In this document: piece by piece, positions 1 through 5,955 of the stretch
Layout of the letters: each line of letters starts with the position of its first letter
Position numbering within the stretch: position 1 is the first letter of the stretch
Assembly (NCBI GenBank): GCA_023230795.1
Contig: JALNWR010000154.1
Span: 1 to 6,443 of the forward strand
Length of the DNA stretch: 6,443 nucleotides
Source of the DNA: Candidatus Cloacimonadota bacterium
GTDB lineage: Bacteria > Cloacimonadota > Cloacimonadia > Cloacimonadales > Cloacimonadaceae
Direction: 5' to 3'
Notes under the pieces: model-generated
What the model was told of the DNA's origin: nothing
Database searches by the model: none
What the model saw: only the letters and a program-made list of their open reading frames with translations
Translations under genes and position numbers: made by a program

Positions 1-495
1 CCGCTGGATTGGGATGTGCGTCATAACGCTACGATAAACTATACTTTCCGCATCGGACGCGGCGAAGAATTCTTCGTACCTTTCACAAACTTCATCCTTC
101 CCTTGGATGATTTTTCAGCAAACATAAACTGGAGCTTTGTCTCTGGTGCTCCATATACTCCTCAGAGTACGGATAGCGACGCTTTTCTGGATACGAACAG
201 CAAGCGTATGGACTATACCCATCAGGCTAATGCCAGAATCGCCAAGGGCATTCGGCTTCCCGGTGGCAGCAATATCCGTATCTTTTTGGATGTGGAAAAT
301 CTCTTTAAGACCAGGAATGTCTTAAGGGTATATCCCAGAACTGGCGATCCCTGGGTAACCGGTGAAGACCTCGAAGATGCTTTGGTGAACTTCACCTATG
401 AAGAAGTGGAATTCACCCACGGATTAGCAAGCAGAAATCCCTATAACGTTGACAACTACCGGGGCGTGACCCTCGGCGTGTCCTTTAATTTCTAA
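1..495 (+). CDS. TonB-dependent outer-membrane receptor, C-terminal barrel end (5' partial)
   Basis: This is the last 164 residues of a TonB-dependent receptor; the reading frame is open from base 1, so the start, signal peptide and plug domain lie upstream. Such receptors import bulky substrates across the outer membrane using energy passed on by TonB. What can be seen: a PLDWDVRH segment near residue 1, matching the D-x-R-H strand motif common in these barrels; SGAPYTP near residues 45-51; a DVENLF motif near residues 97-102 followed by VYPRTG, the usual 'NLF...vy..TG' pairing; and a final strand ending RGVTLGVSFNF with a terminal Phe, the classic barrel assembly signal. A GTG in frame at base 16 is internal, since the motif begins before it. 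The gene ends 23 bases before exbB, so it probably belongs to the same transcript. The substrate cannot be told from this fragment. Family assignment is confident. Confidence 0.88.
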   Translation, partial: PLDWDVRHNATINYTFRIGRGEEFFVPFTNFILPLDDFSANINWSFVSGAPYTPQSTDSDAFLDTNSKRMDYTHQANARIAKGIRLPGGSNIRIFLDVENLFKTRNVLRVYPRTGDPWVTGEDLEDALVNFTYEEVEFTHGLASRNPYNVDNYRGVTLGVSFNF

Positions 496-503
496 ATTAT
501 TCC

Positions 504-510
504 AAGGAGG
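504..510 (+). promoter_or_regulatory. Ribosome binding site of exbB
   Basis: AAGGAGG lies 8 bases before the ATG at 519. It is a near-perfect Shine-Dalgarno sequence within the 23-base gap after the receptor gene. It supports the chosen start, and the same gap shows no hairpin that could act as a terminator. Confidence 0.8.
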
Positions 511-518
511 AATCATAA

Positions 519-1268
519 ATGAGAAGATTCTCATACATAATGCTGCTCGTAGTGCTCGTTAGCCTGGTAATTCCGGGCATGGCCTTCGCGCAGGAAGCAG
601 TCGAGGAAGCCGCTGCTGCGACCAACGGTGGTGGATTGGAAAACTTTGCCGAATTGGTATTTGGCAGCGGAATGGTAAAATGGTTTAAAGATGGCGGCTG
701 GGCTATGTGGCCTATCATCATCCTTGCAATATATGGTTTGGCATATATTATCTGGAAATTCATCGCTCTAATATATGCCAAGATTAACCTCAACAATTTC
801 CTTGACAAGGTAGTTCCTTTGATCAAAGCTAAGAAATATAAAGAAGCTACAGAGATTGCCAAGAACACCCGAGGCCCCGTGGCAGCCATTATTTATGCTG
901 GGCTGCTGAAAGCCGAGGATGGCATTCCGGCGGTGGAAAAAGCTATTGAAAATGCCGCTATGATCGAGATGAGTTACCTGGAAAAAGGCTTTATAGAACT
1001 TTCCACGACCATTACCCTCGCTCCCATGATGGGGTTCCTGGGTACTGTGTCCGGTATGATCAGTGCTTTCGATGCTATCGCAGCAGCTCGTGCCGTGGAT
1101 GCAACTATCGTTGCCAGTGGTATCAAAATCTCTTTGATCACCACCCAATTTGGCCTCATAGTAGCCATCCCGGTGCAGTTCTTTAACAACATCTTTGTCA
1201 CTATGGTAGATGGCATAGTGATTGACATGCAAAAGGCAACCGAAAAAGTTATTGAAGCGATGCTTTAA
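519..1268 (+). CDS. exbB: ExbB/TolQ/MotA-family proton channel subunit with signal peptide
   Basis: This is the inner-membrane proton-channel subunit that works with ExbD and TonB to power outer-membrane receptors (249 aa). The N-terminus looks like a cleavable signal peptide (basic MRRF, hydrophobic core, likely cut after AFA at residue 24), followed by an Ala/Glu/Gly-rich periplasmic segment to about residue 58. Three membrane segments follow: about 62-86, 158-183 and 203-227. Segments two and three carry the family signature, with APMMGFLGTVSGMI at 168-181 and a TTQFGLIVAIP stretch at 208-218. T176 and T209 match, by manual alignment, the pore-lining T148 and T181 of E. coli ExbB. The E. 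coli E176 position is Ile204 here, and the GIKxxLxTT form resembles Bacteroidota ExbB from memory. TolQ is the alternative, but the adjacent receptor and tonB, with no tolB or pal visible, favour ExbB. Confidence 0.92.
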   Translation: MRRFSYIMLLVVLVSLVIPGMAFAQEAVEEAAAATNGGGLENFAELVFGSGMVKWFKDGGWAMWPIIILAIYGLAYIIWKFIALIYAKINLNNFLDKVVPLIKAKKYKEATEIAKNTRGPVAAIIYAGLLKAEDGIPAVEKAIENAAMIEMSYLEKGFIELSTTITLAPMMGFLGTVSGMISAFDAIAAARAVDATIVASGIKISLITTQFGLIVAIPVQFFNNIFVTMVDGIVIDMQKATEKVIEAML

Positions 1269-1273
1269 GCCTT

Positions 1274-1279
1274 GAGGAG
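1274..1279 (+). promoter_or_regulatory. Ribosome binding site of the first exbD
   Basis: GAGGAG lies 6 bases before the ATG at 1286, inside the 17-base gap after the exbB stop codon. It fixes the start of the first exbD. Confidence 0.7.
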
Positions 1280-1285
1280 AAAACA

Positions 1286-1711
1286 ATGAAAATAGGACGC
1301 AAAAGGAAAGCTAAGGCAGAGATTCCGACTTCGTCGATGTCTGATATTGCCTTCCTCTTAATCGTCTTTTTCATGGCGACTACAAAGTTCGACGTGAAAG
1401 AGGGGATTAGGATAGTCCTCCCTCAAGCTACTGCGGAGGGTTCTGAACAGGTTCAGAGCCTTACTCTGACAGAGAATGAAATGACCCGTTTGCAGATCAC
1501 AGAAGATGGAAGACTGGCAGTAAACAAGGACGCTCCCCGCGACTACGAAAGCGGAGAGCTGGATGTGCTCATTCAGCAAAAACTAAAATTAAACCAGCAG
1601 ATGATCTTTAAGGTTATCACGGATCGCGATGCAACCTACAACGACATGATCCGTGTAGTTGACCGTCTCAAAGCGGCCGATATCGAGAAGATCTCGCTTT
1701 CGACAAATTAG
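1286..1711 (+). CDS. exbD: ExbD/TolR-family biopolymer transport protein, first copy
   Basis: ExbD is the small partner that sits inside the ExbB channel and couples proton flow to TonB. The protein is 141 aa, the usual family length. A short basic cytoplasmic tail (KIGRKRKAK) leads into one membrane helix at about residues 21-36, preceded by IPTSSMSD. D20 corresponds to the essential membrane-entry Asp (D25 of E. coli ExbD). The periplasmic part includes the VLPQA segment just after the helix and ends in a conserved-looking region, with TDRDATYNDMIRVVDRLK at about 112-129 and a final strand EKISLST. All key family features are present and intact. It starts 17 bases after exbB and its stop overlaps the ribosome binding site of the second exbD, which implies coupled translation. 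TolR is possible on sequence alone; context favours ExbD. Confidence 0.92.
   Translation: MKIGRKRKAKAEIPTSSMSDIAFLLIVFFMATTKFDVKEGIRIVLPQATAEGSEQVQSLTLTENEMTRLQITEDGRLAVNKDAPRDYESGELDVLIQQKLKLNQQMIFKVITDRDATYNDMIRVVDRLKAADIEKISLSTN
1328..1347 (+). repeat. 20-base direct repeat, copy 1, in first exbD
   Basis: These 20 bases encode TSSMSD plus the start of the next Ile codon. They are identical to bases 1765-1784 in the second exbD. The upstream five bases ATTCC also match, with one differing base between. The two genes diverge quickly on either side. Confidence 0.85.
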
Positions 1712-1714
1712 GAG
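1710..1714 (+). promoter_or_regulatory. Ribosome binding site of second exbD, overlapping the upstream stop
   Basis: AGGAG begins inside the TAG stop codon of the first exbD (1709-1711) and lies 5 bases before the ATG at 1720. A ribosome finishing the first exbD covers this site, so translation of the two genes is probably coupled, which suits two subunits needed together. Confidence 0.75.
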
Positions 1715-1719
1715 AAGAA

Positions 1720-2154
1720 ATGGCGAATATCAAAAAAGAAAAAAACCGCGATGCTTTTATTCCTACTTCGTCGATGTCTGATATAGCATTTTTGCTGCTG
1801 TTGTTCTTCATGGTCAGCACCGTGTTTGTCCAGGAAAAGAAATTCTGGGTGGAGCGGGAACGCTGGCCGCTTGCTGAAAGCATTGAGCGTGTTCCCAGAA
1901 ATCATACTACCACCATTTATGTGATGAGGGATGAGACTATTCTTATCGATGATATACCCACTCGGATAGAGAGCTCGGAAGATGTATTTGTATCTACCAC
2001 TCTGATCCGAAAGAAAGAAGAAGACCCCGAGTTAGTGGTTTGTTTCAGAACTGACCGGGAAACCAAATATGGAGTAATGTCCGATGTGATGCGCCAGCTC
2101 CAGGATGCACAAACCCTGGTGGTGACTTTTGAAACACAAAAACGGGCAGATTAG
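1720..2154 (+). CDS. exbD: ExbD/TolR-family biopolymer transport protein, second copy
   Basis: This is a second ExbD-family protein (144 aa), directly after the first with an 8-base gap. It has a basic tail, then IPTSSMSD with D21 as the membrane-entry acidic residue, one helix at about 22-38, and a periplasmic domain containing TDRETKYGVMSDVMRQLQ at about 111-128 and the closing strand LVVTFET. The N-terminal helix region is almost the same as in the first copy, but the periplasmic domains have diverged strongly: after the helix it has FWVERERWPLAES instead of an LPQA-type segment. Paired exbD genes behind one exbB are known in Bacteroidota and related groups. The likely reading is two specialised subunits, perhaps forming the ExbD dimer as a heterodimer; that is inference. 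It is intact, with no frameshift or missing key residue. Confidence 0.9.
   Translation: MANIKKEKNRDAFIPTSSMSDIAFLLLLFFMVSTVFVQEKKFWVERERWPLAESIERVPRNHTTTIYVMRDETILIDDIPTRIESSEDVFVSTTLIRKKEEDPELVVCFRTDRETKYGVMSDVMRQLQDAQTLVVTFETQKRAD
1765..1784 (+). repeat. 20-base direct repeat, copy 2, in second exbD
   Basis: This copy is identical to bases 1328-1347, including the same two TCG serine codons, and falls at the same place in the protein (TSSMSD before the membrane helix). The adjoining codons differ at synonymous positions. Confidence 0.85.
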
Positions 2155-2158
2155 GAGG
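2153..2158 (+). promoter_or_regulatory. Ribosome binding site of tonB, overlapping the exbD stop
   Basis: AGGAGG starts within the TAG stop codon of the second exbD (2152-2154) and lies 5 bases before the ATG at 2164. As at the previous junction, stop and ribosome binding site are merged, implying coupled translation. Confidence 0.75.
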
Positions 2159-2163
2159 CAAAG

Positions 2164-2796
2164 ATGAAACAGCCCTTTAAAGATTGGAAAGACCAGGCCA
2201 ATAGCCAATTCAGTAAGGCTTTGGCACTCTCGCTTACAATCTTGCTCTTTGCGATGATGGTTACTCCGAAGATTGAAGTACGCAAGCAAGTTTTTAAAAC
2301 CCAGCAGCTGGAATTGGTGGATATTCCCATGGAAGAACGGGAAAAGATAGAACCTCCCGAAACCGAAGTGGAAATCGATATCCCCCTGGTTATCAGCGAC
2401 GTGCTGGGCACTGAGGAAGTCGATCTGGAAGCCTATGAAGCTGCCAGAGAGCAAATCGGTAATATAAATATAACTACATCCTCCAGCTTATCTCAGGATA
2501 GAGAAGAGTTGATTGATTTTGTACCCTATGACGATGCACCTGTAGTGATAGGTAAAATTTCTCCGGTCTATCCTGAGTTTGCCAAGCGCAACAAAGTGCA
2601 GGGGAAAGTAGTTTTGGAAGTGGAAGTGCTAAAAGACGGCTCTGTCCGCGATATTCGTGTGAAGCGTTCGGTTGGTGGTGGTCTCGATGAAGCCGCCATT
2701 GAAGCCGTACGTAAAATTAGATTTCAACCCGGTAAAAGCAGTGGTGTACCAGTTGACGTGCTGCTAATCATCCCGGTTGAATTTACCTTGAAATAG
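2164..2796 (+). CDS. tonB: TonB energy transducer
   Basis: TonB spans the periplasm and passes energy from ExbB-ExbD to outer-membrane receptors (210 aa). A cytoplasmic N-tail of about 17 residues leads to one membrane anchor at about 18-33 (ALALSLTILLFAMM in its core). A linker of roughly 90 residues follows that is acidic rather than proline-rich; only a short EPPETEVEID stretch around 63-72 recalls the usual Pro/Glu spacer. The C-terminal TonB domain covers about 127-208. It shows the family marks VYPEFA (Y136-P137), GKVVLEVEVLKDGSV, GGGLDEAAIEAV and KIRFQPGKSSGVPV, ending in IPVEF. The domain is complete and strongly typical. Position after exbB and two exbD genes, with a receptor upstream, completes the motor. 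A TolA role is unlikely because TolA lacks this YP-containing domain pattern. Confidence 0.93.
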   Translation: MKQPFKDWKDQANSQFSKALALSLTILLFAMMVTPKIEVRKQVFKTQQLELVDIPMEEREKIEPPETEVEIDIPLVISDVLGTEEVDLEAYEAAREQIGNINITTSSSLSQDREELIDFVPYDDAPVVIGKISPVYPEFAKRNKVQGKVVLEVEVLKDGSVRDIRVKRSVGGGLDEAAIEAVRKIRFQPGKSSGVPVDVLLIIPVEFTLK

Positions 2797-2799
2797 TCC

Positions 2800-2804
2800 A
2801 GGAG
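2800..2804 (+). promoter_or_regulatory. Ribosome binding site deciding the start of the large exported protein
   Basis: AGGAG lies 6 bases before ATG at 2811 but only 3 bases before an in-frame TTG at 2808. The spacing favours ATG 2811. Starting there also gives a conventional MKFNK signal peptide N-terminus. Confidence 0.7.
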
Positions 2805-2810
2805 TGTTTG

Positions 2811-5800
2811 ATGAAATTTAATAAATTCGCGTTCTGCCTGATGTTGCTGAGTCTCTTTTCTGTGAGCACGATATTTGCAGCAAAGGTAGTGCCATCGACC
2901 CCAACCAAAAGACTGGATTTGACCAAATATCACAACGTTGGGAATATATGGCTCAGAGTCAGTAACTATGGTTTCTTTGGTTCTGGTGATGATATCATAC
3001 CCCGCTACCCCTCTTTGGAATATCCGGGAGGCAGTGGTATAGATTATCTTTACCAGGGTGCTTTATGGTTTGGAGCTAAAAAGCAGCGTAGAGACGCCTA
3101 TAACCGGAAATTGTATTGGAAAGTGTATCCACCTACAGCCGCCAACGATACACTGCTTTATGAAAATCAGGATGGCTGGCTGCCGAGCATGATCAACAAT
3201 CCCGTAATCGATACTCTGGTAACAGTAGGATTTGATGGAGACCTTGATCTTTATGAATTCTTACCAGCATACAATCCTTTATTGGTAGCCAATGCAGATC
3301 AAGCAGATAACTATAACCTTTACAATGCTCTGGATCAGATCGCCAGTGCTTCCATAAGAACCCAGCAACGTGGTGTGGATGACGATGGTGACGGGCTGAT
3401 AGATGAAGACTTTGTAGGTTATACCTTCCCCTTCAGAATGGCAAGCGAGCTTCCCTCTCAATTCAGTGCTTTTGGCGGAAAACATCTCCATCAGATGAGC
3501 TCCACCGATTTCGCCGTTTTAGACGACCAGGCTACATTGGAGATCTGGTTTCCGCTCGGCTTTATGGACCTTTCCGATCGCAGCTTTACCAGCTATGCCT
3601 TTACCGCCCGCTATGATGATGATCATGACGGACGTTTTGACGAGGATGGAGCTCCGGTCTCAGAGCAGGATTTCATTTCCTATTACTATGATTACTGTCC
3701 CTTTGGCACCGAAGGAGACCGTGATTATGGCTCAAGAAGTGCCAATAGCACACACTACCCTCTGAATGTCCGCGTGCGTCAGATGAGCTATCAATGGAGC
3801 TATGATTATATCAAAAATCTTGTTTATGTAGAATTCAATATCACAAACATGAACCATGAAGATGAGCTCATAGATTGCGCTATGGGTATATATATGGACT
3901 GCGATGTCGGCCCTCAATCCTGGGGTGTGGATAAAGCCGCGGATGACGTTTCCGGCTATGTGAAAGGCGAAGGTTATGAATTTGCCTACACCCGCGATGC
4001 TGATGGCGATGGCGGACTCACCACCGGTCTGGTAGGTGCGCGTGTATGTACTCCAGACCCTGAGCAGCTCAAATTCCACTGCTGGTACTGGAATGTAGGC
4101 GATGGCCCGGATGATACCAAGGCCAGATCCTTACAGCCTACCAATAACACTGCCAATGAAAAGTACTGGCTGCTTACTGGCCGCAATCCGAACAGCGATA
4201 AGTTTTCCCCTTTGCGCCCAGAAGACCCAGCTATAATGGAATTCGAACAGCCTGTTCCAAAGGACACTCGTTTCCTCTTCTCCTTCTATGGAGCCCAGCC
4301 AGAGGAAAGTGGAGATATAGACTATGAAGAAAAACGTTGGAATCTCGCCCCGGACAAGACCATGAAGATTGTGGTTGCAGTATTCCCTGGCGATAACAAA
4401 GAAGACCTGAAACGCTCTGCTACCTGGGCCAAGACTATTTACGGACAGGCTCAAGACCTGCTTACTGTAGTCTTGCCAGATACTTTCCCTCACTATCAAG
4501 CCCCCGGGCCTCCGGATATTCCTGGACTTTATGCCGAATTGGTGGAGGATGGAGACCGCATTGATCTGTATTGGGACAATCGCTCTGAATTCTCTTTTGA
4601 TGTTCAGACCGTCTCAAGTGCTGATATTGGCTGGCAACACCCCGGCAGTGCGAATCCCAATCCGGGACTCGATAGTGACCCCACAGATTATCTAAACAAC
4701 GGCTGGCCGGATGATTTCCCCGAGGAATTCAGAACACCAGCATTGAGTGATACCCTCAATCCTTTGTGGAATAACAACGGCTTGGTAAATCCCTGGACAG
4801 GCTTCCGCCTGCGGCACGACTTCCAAGGCTACACAGTTTGGGGACGTTCAGGAAGCGGAAACCGTGAAGACTGGGAAATGGTGCGCCGCTGGGATAAGGT
4901 AGATACACCCGTAGATTTGGAAGACTATATGGTCAATCACTCTGCGAACAGTTCCCTGTTCAAAGATTTTGGTGGCTATCTGGGTATAGACACAGACCTG
5001 CCCAATCCTTCCAATCACCCTGATCCATATTACCAGGGCTGGCAGGCCAGTGCCGAAGAATATGCCAAATTCTGGCGTCTGGATGAGCACTACAAACTCA
5101 CCCCCAATGGCTCAGTATTCTACGGTTGGCCGCTCTACGATCCAGACAAAGATTGGAGCCCAGAAATCCAGCTACAGGCTGATAATATAGCCCTTGAAAA
5201 TCCGATGCTTGATGATGATCAGATAAAGGCACTCCAAGCCCGTCTCTTCATGCATGAGCATCTGCAAGAAAATCCCAAAAGATTTGATGAGCTATACGAT
5301 AATAAAATGATCCCGCTCAAAACCTTTGCCTTCCCTGGAGGAGTAGGGGCAGATGACCCCACCCCGGAAGAGCTGGAGAAAGTGAAACGTGACAGACTTG
5401 CCCGCAGATACTATAAGCATCACATTATGTACCCGCGCAAGGGTGTGGAATATTACGTAGCGCTCACTTCCTTTGACCGCGGTATTCCCGAACAGAGACT
5501 GGAATCTCAGGAATCCGGACGTGACGCAGACGCCAATATGAAAATCTTCTTCCCGGGCCCGCTGGCTCAGGATAGCATGAAAGATATCAAAGTGATTCCG
5601 AATCCTTATATTGGTAGCAGCAAATTTGACGGACGTTATGATAACGACGAAAAGGGAGACAAGAGTCGCCGTTTGTGGTTTGTCAATCTTCCCGAACGCT
5701 GCACCATCCGTATCTACACCTTGGCTGGAGACCTCGTGCAAAGTCTGCATCATGATGGACAGACACAGACCGATATCGTAACCATCTCCAAGGCTGCCAC

Positions 5801-5945
5801 CACAGGAATGGCTGCCAGTGGCATACACTCCTGGGATTTACTTACCAAAAACAATCAGATCACAGCCCCTGGCGTGTATCTGTTTAGCGTAGAAAACAAA
5901 GCTGACGACAAACTCAAAGTCGGCAAATTTGTCATAATCAAATAA
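2811..5945 (+). CDS. Large exported protein with Ca-loop-like motifs, split Fn3-like domain and T9SS-like C-terminal domain
   Basis: The function is unknown; it is probably secreted or surface-attached (1,044 aa). A signal peptide covers residues 1-23 (MKFNK, hydrophobic core, cut near IFA/AK). Residues 40-560 are aromatic and Asp-rich and read like beta structure. They include EYPGGSG...LYQGALWFGAK at 70-90, acidic loops at 190-200, 269-279 and 396-403, and PLNVRVRQMSYQWSY at 317-331, phrases I recall from exported proteins of uncultured FCB bacteria (memory only). A PPDIP linker precedes a fibronectin-III-like domain: IDLYWDNRSE at 584-593, DFQGYTVW at 670-677, then YYVALTSFDRG at 881-891 after a roughly 180-residue insertion. 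The C-terminus (926-1044) has VIPNPY, TIRIYTLAGDLV, WDL, APGVYLFSVE and KVGKFVIIK, as in FlgD-Ig and T9SS sorting domains. Five of seven cysteines fall at 296-424. The next gene is a PorV/PorQ homologue, supporting T9SS-type export (inference). Confidence 0.8.
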   Translation: MKFNKFAFCLMLLSLFSVSTIFAAKVVPSTPTKRLDLTKYHNVGNIWLRVSNYGFFGSGDDIIPRYPSLEYPGGSGIDYLYQGALWFGAKKQRRDAYNRKLYWKVYPPTAANDTLLYENQDGWLPSMINNPVIDTLVTVGFDGDLDLYEFLPAYNPLLVANADQADNYNLYNALDQIASASIRTQQRGVDDDGDGLIDEDFVGYTFPFRMASELPSQFSAFGGKHLHQMSSTDFAVLDDQATLEIWFPLGFMDLSDRSFTSYAFTARYDDDHDGRFDEDGAPVSEQDFISYYYDYCPFGTEGDRDYGSRSANSTHYPLNVRVRQMSYQWSYDYIKNLVYVEFNITNMNHEDELIDCAMGIYMDCDVGPQSWGVDKAADDVSGYVKGEGYEFAYTRDADGDGGLTTGLVGARVCTPDPEQLKFHCWYWNVGDGPDDTKARSLQPTNNTANEKYWLLTGRNPNSDKFSPLRPEDPAIMEFEQPVPKDTRFLFSFYGAQPEESGDIDYEEKRWNLAPDKTMKIVVAVFPGDNKEDLKRSATWAKTIYGQAQDLLTVVLPDTFPHYQAPGPPDIPGLYAELVEDGDRIDLYWDNRSEFSFDVQTVSSADIGWQHPGSANPNPGLDSDPTDYLNNGWPDDFPEEFRTPALSDTLNPLWNNNGLVNPWTGFRLRHDFQGYTVWGRSGSGNREDWEMVRRWDKVDTPVDLEDYMVNHSANSSLFKDFGGYLGIDTDLPNPSNHPDPYYQGWQASAEEYAKFWRLDEHYKLTPNGSVFYGWPLYDPDKDWSPEIQLQADNIALENPMLDDDQIKALQARLFMHEHLQENPKRFDELYDNKMIPLKTFAFPGGVGADDPTPEELEKVKRDRLARRYYKHHIMYPRKGVEYYVALTSFDRGIPEQRLESQESGRDADANMKIFFPGPLAQDSMKDIKVIPNPYIGSSKFDGRYDNDEKGDKSRRLWFVNLPERCTIRIYTLAGDLVQSLHHDGQTQTDIVTISKAATTGMAASGIHSWDLLTKNNQITAPGVYLFSVENKADDKLKVGKFVIIK
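5586..5942 (+). other. C-terminal sorting-like (FlgD-Ig/T9SS type A-like) domain of the large protein
   Basis: This encodes residues 926-1044. The order is VIPNPY, a strand with TIRIYTLAGDLV, W1008-D1009-L1010, APGVYLFSVE (1019-1028) and a basic-hydrophobic end KVGKFVIIK. In T9SS substrates such a PNP-start, GxYxxxV and Lys-containing last strand form the Ig-like signal recognised at the outer membrane. The WDL and APGVY spacing is closer to FlgD-Ig domains than to the short Porphyromonas type. The call rests on motif reading only. Confidence 0.7.
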
Positions 5946-5951
5946 GGGAGG
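5946..5951 (+). promoter_or_regulatory. Ribosome binding site supporting a GTG start
   Basis: GGGAGG directly follows the TAA stop of the large protein gene and lies 4 bases before GTG at 5956. No in-frame ATG follows until residue 33, which would remove the signal peptide, so GTG is the start. Confidence 0.7.
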
Positions 5952-5955
5952 AATT

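Noticed and set aside
496..518. Terminator or promoter between the receptor gene and exbB
   Set aside because: The gap is 23 bases, holds the ribosome binding site, and has no inverted repeat or T-run; the other gaps are shorter still.
768..1286. Long open frame on the minus strand opposite exbB (also 5292-5828 opposite the large protein gene)
   Set aside because: They lie fully antisense to well-supported genes, have low-complexity or His/Ser-rich translations with no motif, and lack ribosome binding sites.
519..1711. GldL-GldM T9SS motor
   Set aside because: The proteins have clear ExbB (three helices, GTVSG) and short ExbD (one helix, about 140 aa) layouts; GldM is far longer, with several periplasmic domains.
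519..2796. Tol-Pal (TolQ-TolR-TolA) system
   Set aside because: No tolB or pal is visible, the transducer has a typical TonB C-terminal domain, and a TonB-dependent receptor lies directly upstream.
2808..2810. In-frame TTG as start of the large protein
   Set aside because: It is only 3 bases from the AGGAG site, whereas ATG 2811 is 6 bases away and gives a normal signal peptide start.
3378..3647. Dockerin domain pair from the two acidic loops
   Set aside because: The loops are about 79 residues apart and lack the paired helices after each loop that define a dockerin; only the calcium-loop resemblance is kept.
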